A stretch of 64,000 nt of DNA from Nepenthes gracilis (GCA_033239525.1 BSYO01000019.1:11328592-11392591); one strand, 5' to 3'. Positions 13,901 through 25,569 are shown, counted from the first letter of the stretch. Notes: generated from the sequence alone by a model not told the origin. Numbers and translations: made by a program.

Positions 13901-16900
13901 ATAACATTTTTTATATTTTTTTCCTTAACATGTCATCCTTTTAGGAAGATGTAAAAAGAAACATGAATAAATCATCTTCACAACAAGCGAGATGGAAGAA
14001 AGTCGTTTGTCACTGGATCATCCATCACTGCTGTTCGGGTTCCAACTATGTTTTCTTTATATTTCATGCATCACCTCTTCCACCGTGAGTTAGAAACAGC
14101 AATAACGTGCGATGGCTAAGAATGTGTCTGCAATACTAATATTTCTGATAGACTAGTATCATGGGTGATACTATTTGGTGTAAATTTCCTCTAATTTCTT
14201 GTAGTTATTGTATTTGGTGTAAATTTGTATCTTTATATCTGTGTATGTTTTCTTTGATTGAATTCCTCAGGCATCTTTTAGAATCATGGCGACTGCAGTT
14301 GTACTGGAATTCAACCATGCTGCTCATATAGTTAAGAAAATCAAGCTTGTTGGTTATCCATGCAAGATATTCAAGAAGACAGCACTTATCAAAGACATGT
14401 TTACTTCAGATCTTGAAATAGCCAGGTTTGAAGGTGCTGCAGTTAAGACTGTTAGTGGTATTCGCGGACAGGTGAAGAAGGTATCGTATATTATACCATT
14501 TTACGGTTGCCACTAGAGCATTTGTTAAGGTGCAATAAATATGCAAGTTCTTTAATAATTTCCATGATTTAATGACAAAATACACCCCGCAAACAAAGTA
14601 TTAGATTAAATGCTAAAATCACCTTCCAGAATTGATCCTAATCGAGTGCCACGGTAGCACTTATTATCCATTATAATAAATTGCAAGAATCAAAATATAC
14701 ACACCACTTGTTTCACATTCTACTTTGATGAGTAGTGAGCTGATATGATCTGTGATTCTCGTAAATCTTCCACCATGTGTACTGAGCATGGATGAAACTC
14801 TCAGTATCGGTATTAGTGGTGGGTGGCCACTAATGTAAATATCAGTTAATATTTACAATATCGACATCTCGATACCGATATTTCTCGATATTGTAATAAT
14901 ATCGCAATATGCTATTGTATTGGCTATATATATCGCAATATATTGACCAATACGACCATGTTAGTTTATGATTCTCAGAATTATTTTTTCTTCTAATATA
15001 TTCAATACTGATAACTATTGTATAATATGTCTGATATTCATATGGTCACGACCGATACCGATATTTTCATCCATGGTTGTGGCCGTATCAAGTAATATTT
15101 ATCAACATCGGATGCAAAATACTTTCTGTAAATTAAAACCTAAGGGAAAATATTGATAGATATATTAAAAAATATTGGATATGTCAGTCGATATTTCATT
15201 CCAAGGTATTGGCCTATAGCAAAATCAATAGTTGACTATGAACACAGAAGAAACTGTGAGATGCTATTGGCTATATTTTGTCACATCCCCGGTATAAATA
15301 CGCAGATCAATAATAATAATCCACAATAATATAAAACTCCAATAAACAACATCAATAACGACAAACCCGACTCAGGCGTGACAATCCATAAATATATAGG
15401 ACCAAATACATTAAAACTCGCACAAAATCTCATCGGATATAAATCCGAACATCATAACATAAGACTTGTTGTCCATACATTGCGATGGATGTATCCAATA
15501 CAACAACTCATCAGTATAATATAACAACTTCAAGATGTCTCATACATGGACCAAGGCTCTTATCCAACCATAAAAAACAGCCATAATACACTCCCGAAAT
15601 CTGAAACATAACCAACATAAATATCCACTCATCGATAGAGATATTCCGCATTAGATCACGACCGAACCTTTGCAAGTGTATCTATGTCACTAGTTTGAAT
15701 GGATAAAATATGAAAATGTGAGCCAAAAGTTTAACAAGTATCATTATATAAAACAGTACATATAAATCAAACAAAATAAGATGCCACATATAAACATATA
15801 AAATAAACCACAAGGTTCGTCAAAATCACTGAAAATTGATGAAATATCTCGTATTAAATTATCGTCCATATCAAAGTCTCTCTGGGATATAATAATAACA
15901 AATAGCGATCTAGTCAAATCTCATAGACGATATCGTATCATATGATCCGAGATTACATTACATAATCACAACCGTTACCACATCGGCGTGGGACACAAAC
16001 TATAGTCTAGATCCAAATCTCATAATCTCACATGCTGAAATCAAAGGAAATCGGAACCAAATCATATAAATATAAAACATGTTTTGAGGCTTACACATAT
16101 ATGTATGAGACATTTCTATTGCCCATCCATGGGCCAATCCATTCATCTCAAATCATAGTCCACACAAATACATATGGAAATATAAAGTATCTATGAAATC
16201 GGAGAACCAAAGATTGTTAAACCAACTTGAGGAAGGGTTACACTCATCCAATAATCTTAGCTATATCAACTGCGTTTTAGGCCGACAACTCAAAGTCCGA
16301 CTACAATTTAGGCGAGCAACTCAAGGCTATTTATATACTTTGTCTCCCATAGACTAGGAATTTGCTCATTATGTTTTGCCACCCAGGACTTTGGGTACAA
16401 TCTTAAGTTTAGTTATATATTAGGATGTTTGAATATATTAGTTTTCCGTTAATTCTTAACGATAGTTCTCATTTAAATACACAGTGGGGTAGGTCAACTA
16501 CAAAATACCTCAACATTCCTGCTGGCGGAAGGAGGCAACATATCACACACATTCCCATTGGGACTAAGCCTCCTTGTCGAGAGTAGTATCACAAAATCTC
16601 ATGCCTCGGATCACAATTGACCCCCGTGGTCTCATAGTGACCCTACCTCCGGTAGCATGCATGTTGGACTAATGTAAGGCCTGGTTTATGTTTCTACAAC
16701 ATATGGATACACAAATATTATATATATATATATATATATGTATGTATATATATATATATGTATGTATATATATCGTCCGGGTATTCACAAATCACAATAC
16801 TCTCCAAAAATCACAAATATTAGTAAAAATTTACCGAACAATTGGTAAAATATACATACATGTACAAAATAAACATACAGGATATATAAAAATAACATGT

Positions 16901-18709
16901 ATGTCAGTGGAATCTCCAAATAGTAGTCAAACATTATTAGACAAAGGATAGGGTTAGAAAATATTTGCCTCAACCTTATACCAAACAGATCAAAAAAAAA
17001 AAATACTCCGTGGTACCTAAATCACGCATTCTCTCTCCTCTGCCGCATGCCCTTTCCCTCTCTTCCTGCGCGGCTTCTCTCTCTTGCCATGTTGCGCTGC
17101 TACCTTGCCTGCGAGTCGCCGCCACCTTGCCCACAGGTCGCCGCCACCTCTTGTGGTCACCAATCCTTCCAGGCGTTCTCTCTCTCCTCGCCGCACGCTG
17201 CCATTGCCTTTGCCTCCTCTCGTGGCTGCCGCCTTCACTTGCGCTATGCTGCCTTTTCTCTTCTCCTCCTCTTCCTTCTCCGTCTTCCTCCTTCTCTTCA
17301 CTGCATGCCGAACCCCTCTTTTCTTCTCTCTCTCTCTTTCTCCGTCTTCCTCCTTCTCTTCACTGCATGCCGAACCCCTCTTTTCTTCTCTCTCTCTCTC
17401 CCTCTCTCTTTCTCTTTTCTTCCTTTCTTTTCCCCTGCTTCTGTGCTGCCACCGGACTCTCTTTTCCCCCTTTTTCTTCTTTCCAGCTGCGGTTTCCTCC
17501 TGCGATTTTCCTTTTTTATTTTCTTTTTTCTATACAAATATATATATATATATATAATACTCAACCGGCGTTCGGGCGCATTTCGGGTGCCACGCTGCAA
17601 TTTCCATTTTCCTTCAAAAGTTTTCAATATATATATTATTAATTCGACGTATCCAATTAACCTGAAATAATAATTTTATCCAAAATAAATCAAATGGAGA
17701 TCTAGGCATTACATATTTGGTGAACCTCTAAACCGTGTAGGAATTTATTCTATGTGAGCAATGTCTAACACGAGGGGAAGTGCTGGATTGTTCCTCTTCA
17801 ATATTGAGCGCTGCTTTTTGTTAACTTTTCAGGCTGCGAAACAAGAGATTGGCAGTGAACCAAGAAAGAAAGGAGGCATTCCTAGGGAAGGGATTGCCCG
17901 GTGCACATTTGAGGATAAGATACTAATGAGTGACATTGTTTTCTTACGCGCCTGGACTCAAGTAGAAATTCCTCGCTTTTTCAATCCGCTGACGACGGCC
18001 TTACAACCCCATGAACAGACATGGCAAGGGATGAAAACCGTTGCAGAATTGAGGAAAGAACACAATCTTCCCATTCCCGTGAACAAGGATTCGTTGTATA
18101 AGGTGGTTTGACAGAGGATTTTTGCTTGTTTTTGTGCTTTTAATATCTTTATTGACACTGTTTCTTGATATTTTACTTTGCCTTCTTCCTTTCCACAGCC
18201 AATTGAAAGAAAGCTGAGGAAATTCAACCCTTTAGTCATTCCCAAGTCACTGCAGGCAGCTCTGCCATTTGCTTCAAAGCCCAAAGAAATTCCTAGTAGC
18301 AGGAAGCCGCTTCTTGAAAGTCAAAGGGCGGTTGTCATGGAACGCCATGAGCGGGAAGTCCATAAGCTCATTCAACATTATCAGTTGCTCCAAAAAGCTA
18401 AGGTATAAGTTTCTGGGATTATTTGTCATCTCCATCGATTGAGCCTTTTTTAATTTGGTAAAAATGCATTATGATTTTCTTGTTGAAAAGCTTCTTTGTG
18501 TTTTTCTCAGAGTTTATTTGTGATGATGTTTAAAATGCAATATGCAGGTGGAGAAAAGAAAGCATAAAGATGCAGAGAAGAGAAGGGCGCTCGAAGCAGA
18601 GAGGGCCAAGGAGCAGCAGGTATCAAGAAAACGGCAAAGAGAAGAACGAAGGGAAAGGTATCGCGAGCAAGAAAAGCTGAAGAAGATCCGCAAAGCATCA
18701 GACGCGTAA
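1987..18709 (+). CDS. BMS1: Ribosome biogenesis GTPase BMS1, 18 exons, 1233 aa
   Basis: BMS1 is a nucleolar GTPase that works with RCL1 and U3 snoRNP in 40S subunit maturation. Exons: 1987-2115, 2215-2361, 2477-2567, 2817-2935, 3374-3564, 3672-3882, 7163-7403, 8123-8589, 9636-9768, 10593-10789, 10978-11351, 12197-12293, 12383-12601, 13095-13334, 14271-14480, 17833-18102, 18199-18402, 18548-18709. Every join keeps frame. Seen: P-loop GPSKVGKS at residues 89-96, a VECPND segment near 131-136, THLDKF near 184-189, an AARP2CN-like stretch near 300-350, a long acidic region (about 440-650, very Asp-rich in exon 9), the conserved C-terminal RIBIOP_C block (about 830-1110) with [10 protein letters not shown] and MGWRRYQT, and a Lys/Arg-rich tail. 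The length is slightly above the Arabidopsis protein as I remember it. The ATG is the first in frame and gives MAVGNEEQ, like plant orthologues. No stop interrupts the model, so it looks functional despite 16.7 kb of length. Confidence 0.95.
2116..2214 (+). other. BMS1 intron 1 with GC-AG ends
   Basis: Exon 1 must end at AAC CCT AAG and exon 2 must start GCT TTT GCT to give the conserved NPK-AFAF junction. The intron therefore begins GCATTG and ends TTTTCAG. Using the nearby GT at 2120 shifts the frame. GC-AG introns are a minor class spliced by the major spliceosome. This donor is weaker than the usual GCAAGT. Confidence 0.8.
3883..7162 (+). other. BMS1 intron 6 (3.3 kb)
   Basis: This is a long GT-AG intron (GTACAT...TCATCAG). 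Its middle and distal part contains a decayed LINE fragment, listed separately. The first about 1.7 kb shows no recognisable coding sequence. A short (CT)n run lies near 5550-5572. Confidence 0.8.
5590..6880 (+). mobile_element. Decayed LINE (L1-type) 3' fragment in BMS1 intron 6
   Basis: Fragmented translations on the plus strand resemble the C-terminal part of a plant LINE ORF2. Around 5763-5830 one reads [15 protein letters not shown]. Near 6385-6470 one reads [19 protein letters not shown], the zf-RVT type motif. Near 6615-6760 one reads [20 protein letters not shown], followed by an AT-rich tail with TTAATTAATAAAAATTTTC at about 6855-6875. Many frameshifts and stops show it is dead. No target-site duplication was identified, so the ends are approximate. 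Confidence 0.65.
7404..8122. repeat. BMS1 intron 7 with degenerate repeated motif
   Basis: The intron holds three diverged copies of a motif like AACCAACTCATTCAAAAG followed by a TTAAG/TGTTAGGT-like segment, near 7485, 7701 and 7909. The middle copy follows TTGATATCATATCAAAGAACC. The wording is typical of a widespread plant repeat, but I cannot assign a family. No coding sequence is seen. Confidence 0.35.
8590..9635. other. BMS1 intron 8, nothing recognised
   Basis: This is a GT-AG intron of about 1.05 kb with AT-rich stretches and a poly-T run near 9294-9333. No conserved coding or element ends were seen. Confidence 0.6.
10585..10595 (+). other. Tandem NAGNAG acceptor at BMS1 exon 10
   Basis: The acceptor reads CTTAGCAG before AAGTAGAGAAG. 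Using the second AG (exon from 10593) joins as Glu-Val-Glu; using the first AG (exon from 10590) adds one Ala codon and keeps frame. The exon model uses the distal site. Both products would differ by one residue in an acidic linker. Confidence 0.6.
10846..10898 (+). repeat. ATT/TTTA microsatellite in BMS1 intron 10
   Basis: TTTA repeats pass into (ATT)n repeats. It is simple sequence in an intron, with no other role visible. Confidence 0.8.
11352..12196 (+). other. U12-type AT-AC intron 11 of BMS1
   Basis: The donor is ATATCCTTTT, an exact match to the U12 5' splice-site consensus ATATCCTTT. The intron ends in AC at 12195-12196. CCTTAAT lies 10 bases or so upstream (12180-12186), matching the U12 branch-site consensus TTCCTTAAC in its core. 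Splicing these ends restores GCT CAA TAT GAT GGA and the conserved plant sequence KFDAQYDGSGSP. No GT-AG choice gives this join. The intron is 845 bp. The stop TAA just after the donor is intronic, not a protein end. Confidence 0.92.
12645..12945. mobile_element. MITE copy A with 11-bp target duplication
   Basis: A 279-bp element (12656-12934) in BMS1 intron 13 is bracketed by identical 11-mers AGTGCAATCAA at 12645-12655 and 12935-12945. Its right end is ATCATCCATG, the family terminus; its left end is decayed (AGATGTAAATG). The body is full of ATATTGGCCAATAT-like palindromic words. Duplications of 9-11 bp are usual for Mutator-like elements, so a non-autonomous MULE is a reasonable guess. 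Confidence 0.7.
13335..14270. other. BMS1 intron 14, nothing but poly-T runs
   Basis: This is a GT-AG intron. It contains poly-T runs near 13756-13777 and 13795-13808 and otherwise unremarkable AT-rich DNA. No element termini or coding segments were recognised. Confidence 0.6.
14787..15075. mobile_element. MITE copy B with intact inverted ends
   Basis: The element begins CATGGATGAAA (14787-14797) and ends TTTCATCCATG (15065-15075), perfect 11-bp inverted repeats. The interior is rich in ATCGATA/ATATCG words, as in the other copies. It lies in BMS1 intron 15, a few hundred bases before a solo LTR. A flanking duplication was not evident. Confidence 0.65.
16719..16774. repeat. TA/TATG microsatellite inside the solo LTR
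   Basis: A run of TA repeats is broken twice by TATGTATG. It is simple sequence inside the solo LTR. Confidence 0.8.
17279..17402. repeat. 62-bp direct duplication in the solo LTR
   Basis: A pyrimidine-rich unit beginning TCCGTCTTCCTCC at 17279 repeats at 17341, a period of 62 bp, each copy followed by CACTGCATGCCGAACCCC. The second copy runs into a CT tract. It is nearly identical, so it is younger than the LTR or kept by slippage. Confidence 0.75.
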
Positions 18710-19289
18710 GCCATTATCACCTCTCCTCAACTTGCAAAATTTTTTATGACCCAGAAGAGGAACTTTGAAATAGCTATAGGGAAGTGGTGGTGCCGCCAGA
18801 TATGGTGGTCTGGCAGGATCATCAAATGCTCCAGCCTCCAACAGCTACCCCAGCTGCCAGAGCTTCTTGCTGGCTTGTGTGTTTAGGGATAGGAATGATT
18901 ATAGAAACCCCCACCTTCTGCTTAAAGACATAAATAGCTGAAGTAATGCTCTACTCTGTATAATTTTTGCCTCTAATTTTTTTTGAATACGAAATGATTA
19001 CTTCAAGCAACTGCTCTATCAGATTGACTTGTGATTGTGGCTCGATCATCTCAGATCCAAAATCCTCTAATGAATTTGAATCAAGCCGTATGCGCAACAG
19101 AAATTCTGTTTATGGAGATTGCTTACTGTCCTCGTTCTCTCAGCTTTGATGTCTTATTAATTATTTACTGGTACTTTTAAGGCAGTATAAGGAATCTGAA
19201 TAACGTGAGGCAGTATAGGGAATGTGTGCTCGGTGGGTTGACCTTCTAACGCAGAAATGGAGGTAAACCCTTTGTTTATGCGTGTCTAG
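18710..19289. other. BMS1 3' flank
   Basis: This sequence follows the BMS1 stop and probably contains the 3' UTR. No strong AATAAA signal was found, and no other coding sequence is supported. Confidence 0.5.
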
Positions 19290-19567
19290 CATGCATGAAA
19301 ATATTGGCTAATATTTAATATATATTGGTATAGGCCTTTCAATATTGATAGTTTTTTGATATCACGAAAAAATGGTGATATATTGTTATATATGTGGTAT
19401 ATTGATTAATATTTAAATTATCGGTTGGTGTACTAGATATTTGATCGATACATTTGATAATATTTGTCTGTTTATAATTTTTAAAAAATTTTTTAATTTA
19501 GATATATCTTATACGAATATGTATAGTTGATACGTTCAATATTAATACAATCGTGATCGATATTGAC
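19290..19567. mobile_element. MITE copy C, right end lost
   Basis: It begins CATGCATGAAAATATTGG and continues with the same ATATTGG / GATATATTG / TCGATAT wording as copies A, B and D. The right terminus is replaced by a poly-T run of about 25 bases (19569-19593). It sits between BMS1 and SEC15A. Confidence 0.55.
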
Positions 19568-19593
19568 TTTTTTTTTTTTTTTTTTTTTTTTTT

Positions 19594-21134
19594 TGTGGTG
19601 TCTGACGATTCATTGAGGAGGAGGTCTTTATTTGCTCATTTCTTGCATTTATAGGGGTTGAGGAAGGCAAGAGCCTTTCTGGAAATCTTGGTTTTCGGCT
19701 CCTCTTTGCGGTGGGCAAGTAATGATGGGAACAACTTAATAATGAGTATTTTTTGTTTTGTTGTACTAATCTAAGATAACTTGAGATTTTACAATTAGGT
19801 CACACCAGAATAAATTTGAATAAGCTTAATCTATCATTACAATATACCAAGCTTATCATCATTGTCTAGCCTCAATTTCAATCCTAAATAGTAGCACAAA
19901 TGCTAAATATTTCTCATACCTAAAGAAGCAAAACTGAAAGTTTCAGAACCAAATACCGACTGGATCTTAAGTCTTGAGAAACTCATGAAAACCAATTCTT
20001 GTTTAGCATTAAAATAACAGCATGGAAATGCTTTCTATAGGGTCATCTAAGGGAATGCTCCATTCTCTCTCTCTATATCTCCCTCTCCCACCCTCCTCCA
20101 GCTTGAAACTTGAAGCTTATAACGATAAAGCCTTAAGTCTCATATGTAAGATCGACTATATAAATCTCTTTTTTAATATAAAAATAATTTATATTGTTTT
20201 TATATTCCATTTTAACTTTTCTTGGGTCTATATTTTTAATTTCTTTCATGTATCTATAACTAATTCATATTTTCATATAGGTACTTCATTTAACATATGT
20301 TTTAAGTATTTGAATCAATCTATACGTATTTTTCTCATTTTATCTTAGGTAGGTACCACTTTTAAATATTTAAGAATTTCATTCATTATCTCACCTTTTA
20401 ATATGACTTTAATAATTAATTTTAACATTCTCAATACTGCAATGTTTATTTTTTATACACCCAACATTCTAATCCACAAAATTTGGAGTTTGAAAGTTGA
20501 AAATTGGTAAACTATTCAGCCGCAAAAGCTCAATGACTACCAATGGACCCATGAAACAAGCTCCCACATGTTAGGGATATAGGAAAGGTTGGATATATAC
20601 AATCTTATATCCATACATTGCAAAGTGATCACAAATAAAATAACCTTCTCAGGCAAGACTCACCCTTAGAAAACATTACCAACATTGGTGAGCATAACCG
20701 TAGTCTTACGTATAATGTGTAATGCAAATAATCAGATATATGTAACTTTATTACTGTATTATAGAGAGACCATTTTTAAGGTTTGAACTTGGCAATAAGT
20801 GTGCTCAAACGCACTTACTAGAGTGTTTTCAGTCAATAAATATGACAGAATGGCCTACCCTGCTTCATGGTTTTTTAGCTGACAGATTGCTGTAAATTTC
20901 TGGATAATATGGAGGAAGCTACCGTAAGAACTCTTAGATGATACAGATTAAAAAAAAAAGGACTCTTGTTCCCTTAAGTCCTCCAATGCAGATTAATAAA
21001 ACCGCAAATGTTCTGAGAGGAAACACATAAATTGAAGGCAAATGTGATAGTGAATGAAAAGACAGAATGAAAGAATCCATTTACAATAGAAACTCCAAGT
21101 CAGCTAAACCAGAACAAAGAATCACAAAGCAGTC
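19594..21134. other. Spacer between BMS1 and SEC15A
   Basis: The two genes converge here. The sequence is AT-rich with a short (CT)n patch near 20064-20074. The part near 21000-21134 is likely the SEC15A 3' UTR. I see no gene, RNA gene or element terminus. Confidence 0.5.
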
Positions 21135-23504
21135 TCAGCTGAAATCACGCAACCGTCTTTTCAATGCATCCATTGATTTCTTTCGAGAGTTTTGATTTGT
21201 ATTTCGGTTTGAAAGACTTCCAAACAGACCCTCTGAAGAATCCTTGAATTTGTCGCAGATAACGGCCACCTTTTTATACTCCAAGGTACTGTAATTCTTC
21301 TCCCTTATCACAGGATTCATGAAATTTTCTGGCTGACTGCTCAAAAGAAGGTTTACTAACTGGCGTGATTCTATCAAGTGAGCTCTAAAACTACCTTCCT
21401 TATATACTTCACTCAAACCAGTGCTGTGAAACCGCTCATCAGCAAAATTTTCTAATATCTTCAGATCATTGTTAATTGCCATTACTGCATTAGCATTGAA
21501 CCTCTTAACACTATCACTAACAAAAGCCCCCACAATTGAATTAGAAATATGCTCAAACGCCCCTGTCCCAACTTTAAACAGAGCATCCAACGGTAAAATT
21601 TGCTGAGCAGTTGATATAAGTGTGTCTAGATAAATAATAACCTCATTCATATACTCATGTCCTCCCTGAGGCACATCATCTGAAGTCCAATTGACATTTA
21701 CCGTTAGCGACATGAACTCGTCGAGCTTATTGTTGACCAAATTCAAGAGACCAATATAAGCTGCATCCCGGGAAGTCTTCAGAGCCACCGTGGCAGTTAA
21801 AGTAGCTCGTGATTGCTCGATTGACCGTGTTGGAATTCGACATTCGTGAGCAGTGCTTTTGAGGAAAAAATCGCAAGCCCTTTCAAGGACAGATACATTA
21901 GCAGCAATTTGCACAGCACGTGACACACTGAGTGAACTGTCAGTTATTGTATTCAGAATTCCTACATTGAGTACCTCAACCAATATCTTATCTAAGTACT
22001 TCCTCACAAGATTGAAAGAATTCATACACCCACCATCTGATAAGTAGTTGACAGAGTTCTTGATAAATGATCTGATAATGCGGCAAGTTTCTGGTACCAT
22101 GGTGGAAAAGGGTGCAACATATGGAAAAGCAGGCATTATATCTGAGTTTTGCAGTTGAAATGCCAGGACATTTGCATGGTAGTCAGATTCTTTTTTCAGC
22201 ACCATTGGCTCGAAGGTATAATTAGCAATGGCAACAGAGACTTGTTGCTGACACTCTTCAAGAAGAAGCTTGTGATACTTGTCCTTGGTACCATCAAGAG
22301 CCTCAAGAAGAGGGCTTACTTCATAGCCATATTGTCTAAGAGTTGCCCCAGTAAGTGTGACATAATCTTTGACAATGAGAAGATGGGCTGCAACATCCAT
22401 ATAAGAGAACTGCTCCCCCAAGAGGGAAATTATCTTCGAAACAGCTGTTTCCCACATTGTTTCAAGCTGATTAGCTTCCAATAAACCTCCACCAGTTCTC
22501 ATGACACGATCCTCGACAATAAAGTAGCCTGCAACTAGGGCCAAGAGGGTTTGATGAGATTCAAGAAATGACTGTGTGGAAGAGATCTGCAAGTCTGAAT
22601 TGAGCTGCAAAAACCTGTTATTGTAATAGTATTCACGAAACTGTTCTTGGATCCCTAGGCATTTGTGGATGTGATATGCCCGATAAATAGGAGTTAGATC
22701 AAACTTCAGAACGGAATCTTCCTCACCCTCTTCGACATCTAGAGAATATGCAAGATCTTCGAATCCCGAGATACTTCGTTCCTCAACTTCTTTCTGATAG
22801 GCCTGCATCTCCTGATCTCTCTGGCGGGCTGAGGAAGTACGAGCTATAGCTGCCTGTCCAATATCCTTCTCCATGGTCCTTATGTGAACTAGCCACTCGT
22901 TGACTTCGTTACATACTTTCTTCTTTATATGCAACTTTATGGCCGGTATTCTGTCCTCAACAATCACTCTTAGCGCCTTGACAGGTATACTGCTCAAATA
23001 GTCCCTCTCAAGCAATTCGATACTTTTCAAAGCAGGGTAAAATCGACCCTCGGAGATATTCGAGTTACACCTTGAGCAAAGTTCTATCACTTGAATGCAC
23101 ATTTTCGACATTTTAATGGCTTCAGCTATGTTCTTCTTGGTAGCATAAGATTCGAGAATGTGATCAAGCTTGGATAAAAGAGCAGCCCCAACTTCTTGTA
23201 ACTTCATGTTATCACTTGCAAGTTCACTCTTGAGCTCCTCAGCATCAACCAGCACACCGCGAAGCTCATCAACTGCAACTATGAATTCCTCATAGTGAAG
23301 TTTACACAGCTCCTCAATTTCAGCTTCCTTGCTCTTGGCCACGTTCCTCAGCTGGTGGAGAAGCGGCTCAGGACGGCCAGTCTCAAAAGCGTGCCGAACA
23401 AGGGGACTCAAATCCTCACCAATTTCAATCAATGTCACAAGGACCAAGTCCTCGCTTGTGTCGCCATTGTCTGTAACGGTTCTTCTCTTGGGTTTAGCAT
23501 TCAT
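21135..23504 (-). CDS. SEC15A: Exocyst subunit SEC15A, intronless CDS, 789 aa
   Basis: SEC15 is a subunit of the octameric exocyst that tethers secretory vesicles to the plasma membrane, acting as the link to Rab-type GTPases on the vesicle. The ORF starts [16 protein letters not shown] and runs uninterrupted for 789 codons, the family's usual length, in a single coding exon as in plant SEC15 genes. Seen: an N-terminal helical coiled-coil half with [21 protein letters not shown] at about 66-86, [17 protein letters not shown] near 265-281, the conserved [13 protein letters not shown], and a C-terminal half with [25 protein letters not shown]. The N-terminus matches Arabidopsis SEC15A better than SEC15B from memory, and the neighbour PPD6 also points to the SEC15A locus. 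No damage is seen. Confidence 0.93.
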   Translation of the reverse strand: MNAKPKRRTVTDNGDTSEDLVLVTLIEIGEDLSPLVRHAFETGRPEPLLHQLRNVAKSKEAEIEELCKLHYEEFIVAVDELRGVLVDAEELKSELASDNMKLQEVGAALLSKLDHILESYATKKNIAEAIKMSKMCIQVIELCSRCNSNISEGRFYPALKSIELLERDYLSSIPVKALRVIVEDRIPAIKLHIKKKVCNEVNEWLVHIRTMEKDIGQAAIARTSSARQRDQEMQAYQKEVEERSISGFEDLAYSLDVEEGEEDSVLKFDLTPIYRAYHIHKCLGIQEQFREYYYNNRFLQLNSDLQISSTQSFLESHQTLLALVAGYFIVEDRVMRTGGGLLEANQLETMWETAVSKIISLLGEQFSYMDVAAHLLIVKDYVTLTGATLRQYGYEVSPLLEALDGTKDKYHKLLLEECQQQVSVAIANYTFEPMVLKKESDYHANVLAFQLQNSDIMPAFPYVAPFSTMVPETCRIIRSFIKNSVNYLSDGGCMNSFNLVRKYLDKILVEVLNVGILNTITDSSLSVSRAVQIAANVSVLERACDFFLKSTAHECRIPTRSIEQSRATLTATVALKTSRDAAYIGLLNLVNNKLDEFMSLTVNVNWTSDDVPQGGHEYMNEVIIYLDTLISTAQQILPLDALFKVGTGAFEHISNSIVGAFVSDSVKRFNANAVMAINNDLKILENFADERFHSTGLSEVYKEGSFRAHLIESRQLVNLLLSSQPENFMNPVIREKNYSTLEYKKVAVICDKFKDSSEGLFGSLSNRNTNQNSRKKSMDALKRRLRDFS

Positions 23505-23521
23505 GATTTTATATGAAGACC

Positions 23522-23861
23522 CCTATAATATTACCCTAAATCAATAAAGAAAACAACCATAAATTTACAAATTAAAACATAAACGTCAAGTACTGCTAGG
23601 AGATTACATCATATACTATCTGCAGACCAACAATTAAACACAATTAGCATGTACAAATGATGCCCCTCGCAAAACGATATGTTATTGAGGCGTCTTAAAA
23701 TTAGTTGGCAGTGAAAATGGAGAACACTGCCTCGTAGTAATTTTAAAACCAGATTGCAATTCCAATCTCAGACGAAATCACAAGATTAACAAAAATAAAT
23801 AAAAAATGAAAGAAACAAAAATTAAGATAAAATAAATGCAATAAACTCAAATCATACTCAC
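23522..23861 (-). other. Probable intron in the SEC15A 5' leader
   Basis: On the minus strand the leader runs through CTCTCTCCGTCCGC and CGACCGAGAATCG, then GTGAGTATG (from 23861 downward), a near-perfect donor. Acceptor-like TTTAG at 23536 or ATTATAG at 23523 stands just before the ATG at 23504. The upstream leader exon would be 23862 to about 24050. It is inferred from splice signals only. Confidence 0.6.
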
Positions 23862-25569
23862 CGATTCTCGGTCGATGAACAGAAAAATGGATTCGATCAG
23901 AAACACTAGCGGACGGAGAGAGAAAGTGAGAGAGGGAGACGGAGGAGATTGACAACCAGTAAAGAAATCTGGGTTTTAGTGGGATTTGTTGAATTATTTC
24001 AGATCTTGGCGTCAACGACGAATGTTGCGATTTGGTTTCAATTTGCCCTTCTTCTCTCTCTCATTTTTTTCTCTTCCGATCTTTGTGATATATCATTAGT
24101 AATGGTATCAGCTAAATTAAACATTATGTGTTTATGTGACGAAGATGTTCATGACTTTCTGTTTTGTGGGACAAATATCAGAATCGGAAGACTTTCACAG
24201 GCATTCCTCCCTTCTTGACCTTCCCTCCTTCCTTTTTAAACCTTTCTGTTCTTGTATCGCATAATGTTAGATTCATTCAGGACAAGTGATGTTATTTAAT
24301 AAGGTTTGATACGTAAATTTTTCAAATATTGTTATACCATTGTATGTTGAATTCTTATGTTCAAAAGTATATGATTTAAATTATATGGGTAATGTTATAT
24401 CGCATTATATATTAGGCCACTGGACGTACTAAGCAGGACATGATTATAAAAGATAAATAATGTATCTCTTATTTTATTAATTAATTTTTTTAATACATAT
24501 AAAATTATATTGTGATAAAAAATTAAATAGAGAAATTTACTGAGGAATAATATCAACCTTTGCTTTCATATTCCTCACTGCTGCAATTGTTGGATTTTAT
24601 GTACGATCATTCACATCTAATGAGTCAATAAAAAAAAAAACATCTTCGTGGTCTTTTTTATTGTCTTTCTTCTCACTTCGTTTAGTATTCAATAAACTAT
24701 TGTAAATATATTAACCGTTAAATGATAATCGTGCCATGTCATAATACACACTCTAACCACAAACTGATAACTTTGCATGGCTTTAGAATTTTGAGAATAT
24801 TAGTATAACACTGATATTATTTATGCTGTCCTGTTTGGATCAACTCATATGATATCGTGCATGCCTGGGCCAGCCCACATCGTGCCATGATATATTGGAC
24901 CACATGCAGTATAATATATTAAGCACCTCCGGTAAACATTACACTTTGGCTAGTTTGACATGAGATTATGTATATAAAAGGCCCAAAAAATCCTAAGTGA
25001 TGGTAGTTTGGTGATAGGAATGTTATACAACATGTAAATTTTATTATAAAATATAATAATATAATTGTCATAATTTCAATTTGAATAAATAATAATATTA
25101 TTATTATTAGAATAAAATTTATCCATAATTAAAATCTAACAACCAAAATTAGATCAAACACAATATATCAAAACCGTGATCAAAATACTGAAATATAAAT
25201 TCTGCTATTTTAAAAATAGTCAAATTATCTCCGTTTGATTTAAACTAATACTGTACTTACTCAATTTATGAATTATTATAGGAAAAAAATATCTGACAAA
25301 AAATTTAAATATATGAAGAGGGAAATCTCATACATAAATTATTAATAGTATACCAACCCAAGTTTAAATCGTAAAAACTAAATTTAAATCTTATCCATTA
25401 CAACAAAATAAAATGCAAATCCAAAACCTTAAATAAAATTTCTAAATTTATTCTTTCAATGATTGTCTATCCAATCCTGTGAAAAATCATTGACCGTTAA
25501 TTTGGAAGGATTTTAAAGTATTTCAAATTTGAATATAATATTCAACAAAATAAATATATATAAATAAAA

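Larger units (their letters stand above)
15279..17713 (-). mobile_element. Solo LTR, 2435 bp, in BMS1 intron 15
   Basis: The segment begins TGTCACATCCCC and ends GGCATTACA, that is TG...CA. It is flanked by a perfect 5-bp duplication, TATTT at 15274-15278 and 17714-17718. No internal retroviral genes lie between the ends, so it is a solo LTR left by recombination. Read from the minus strand it starts TGTAATGCC and ends GGGGATGTGACA, in the style of large Ty3/gypsy LTRs, and a TATATATA box lies near 17540-17557. That sets the suggested strand. The long pyrimidine-rich ORFs at 16965-17670 are low-complexity LTR sequence, not genes. Confidence 0.85.

Noticed and set aside
16965..17670. Overlapping 225-, 207- and 157-codon ORFs rich in Ser, Leu, Pro and Phe
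   Set aside because: They are open in several frames because the DNA is pyrimidine-rich and lacks stops. They lie wholly inside a solo LTR.
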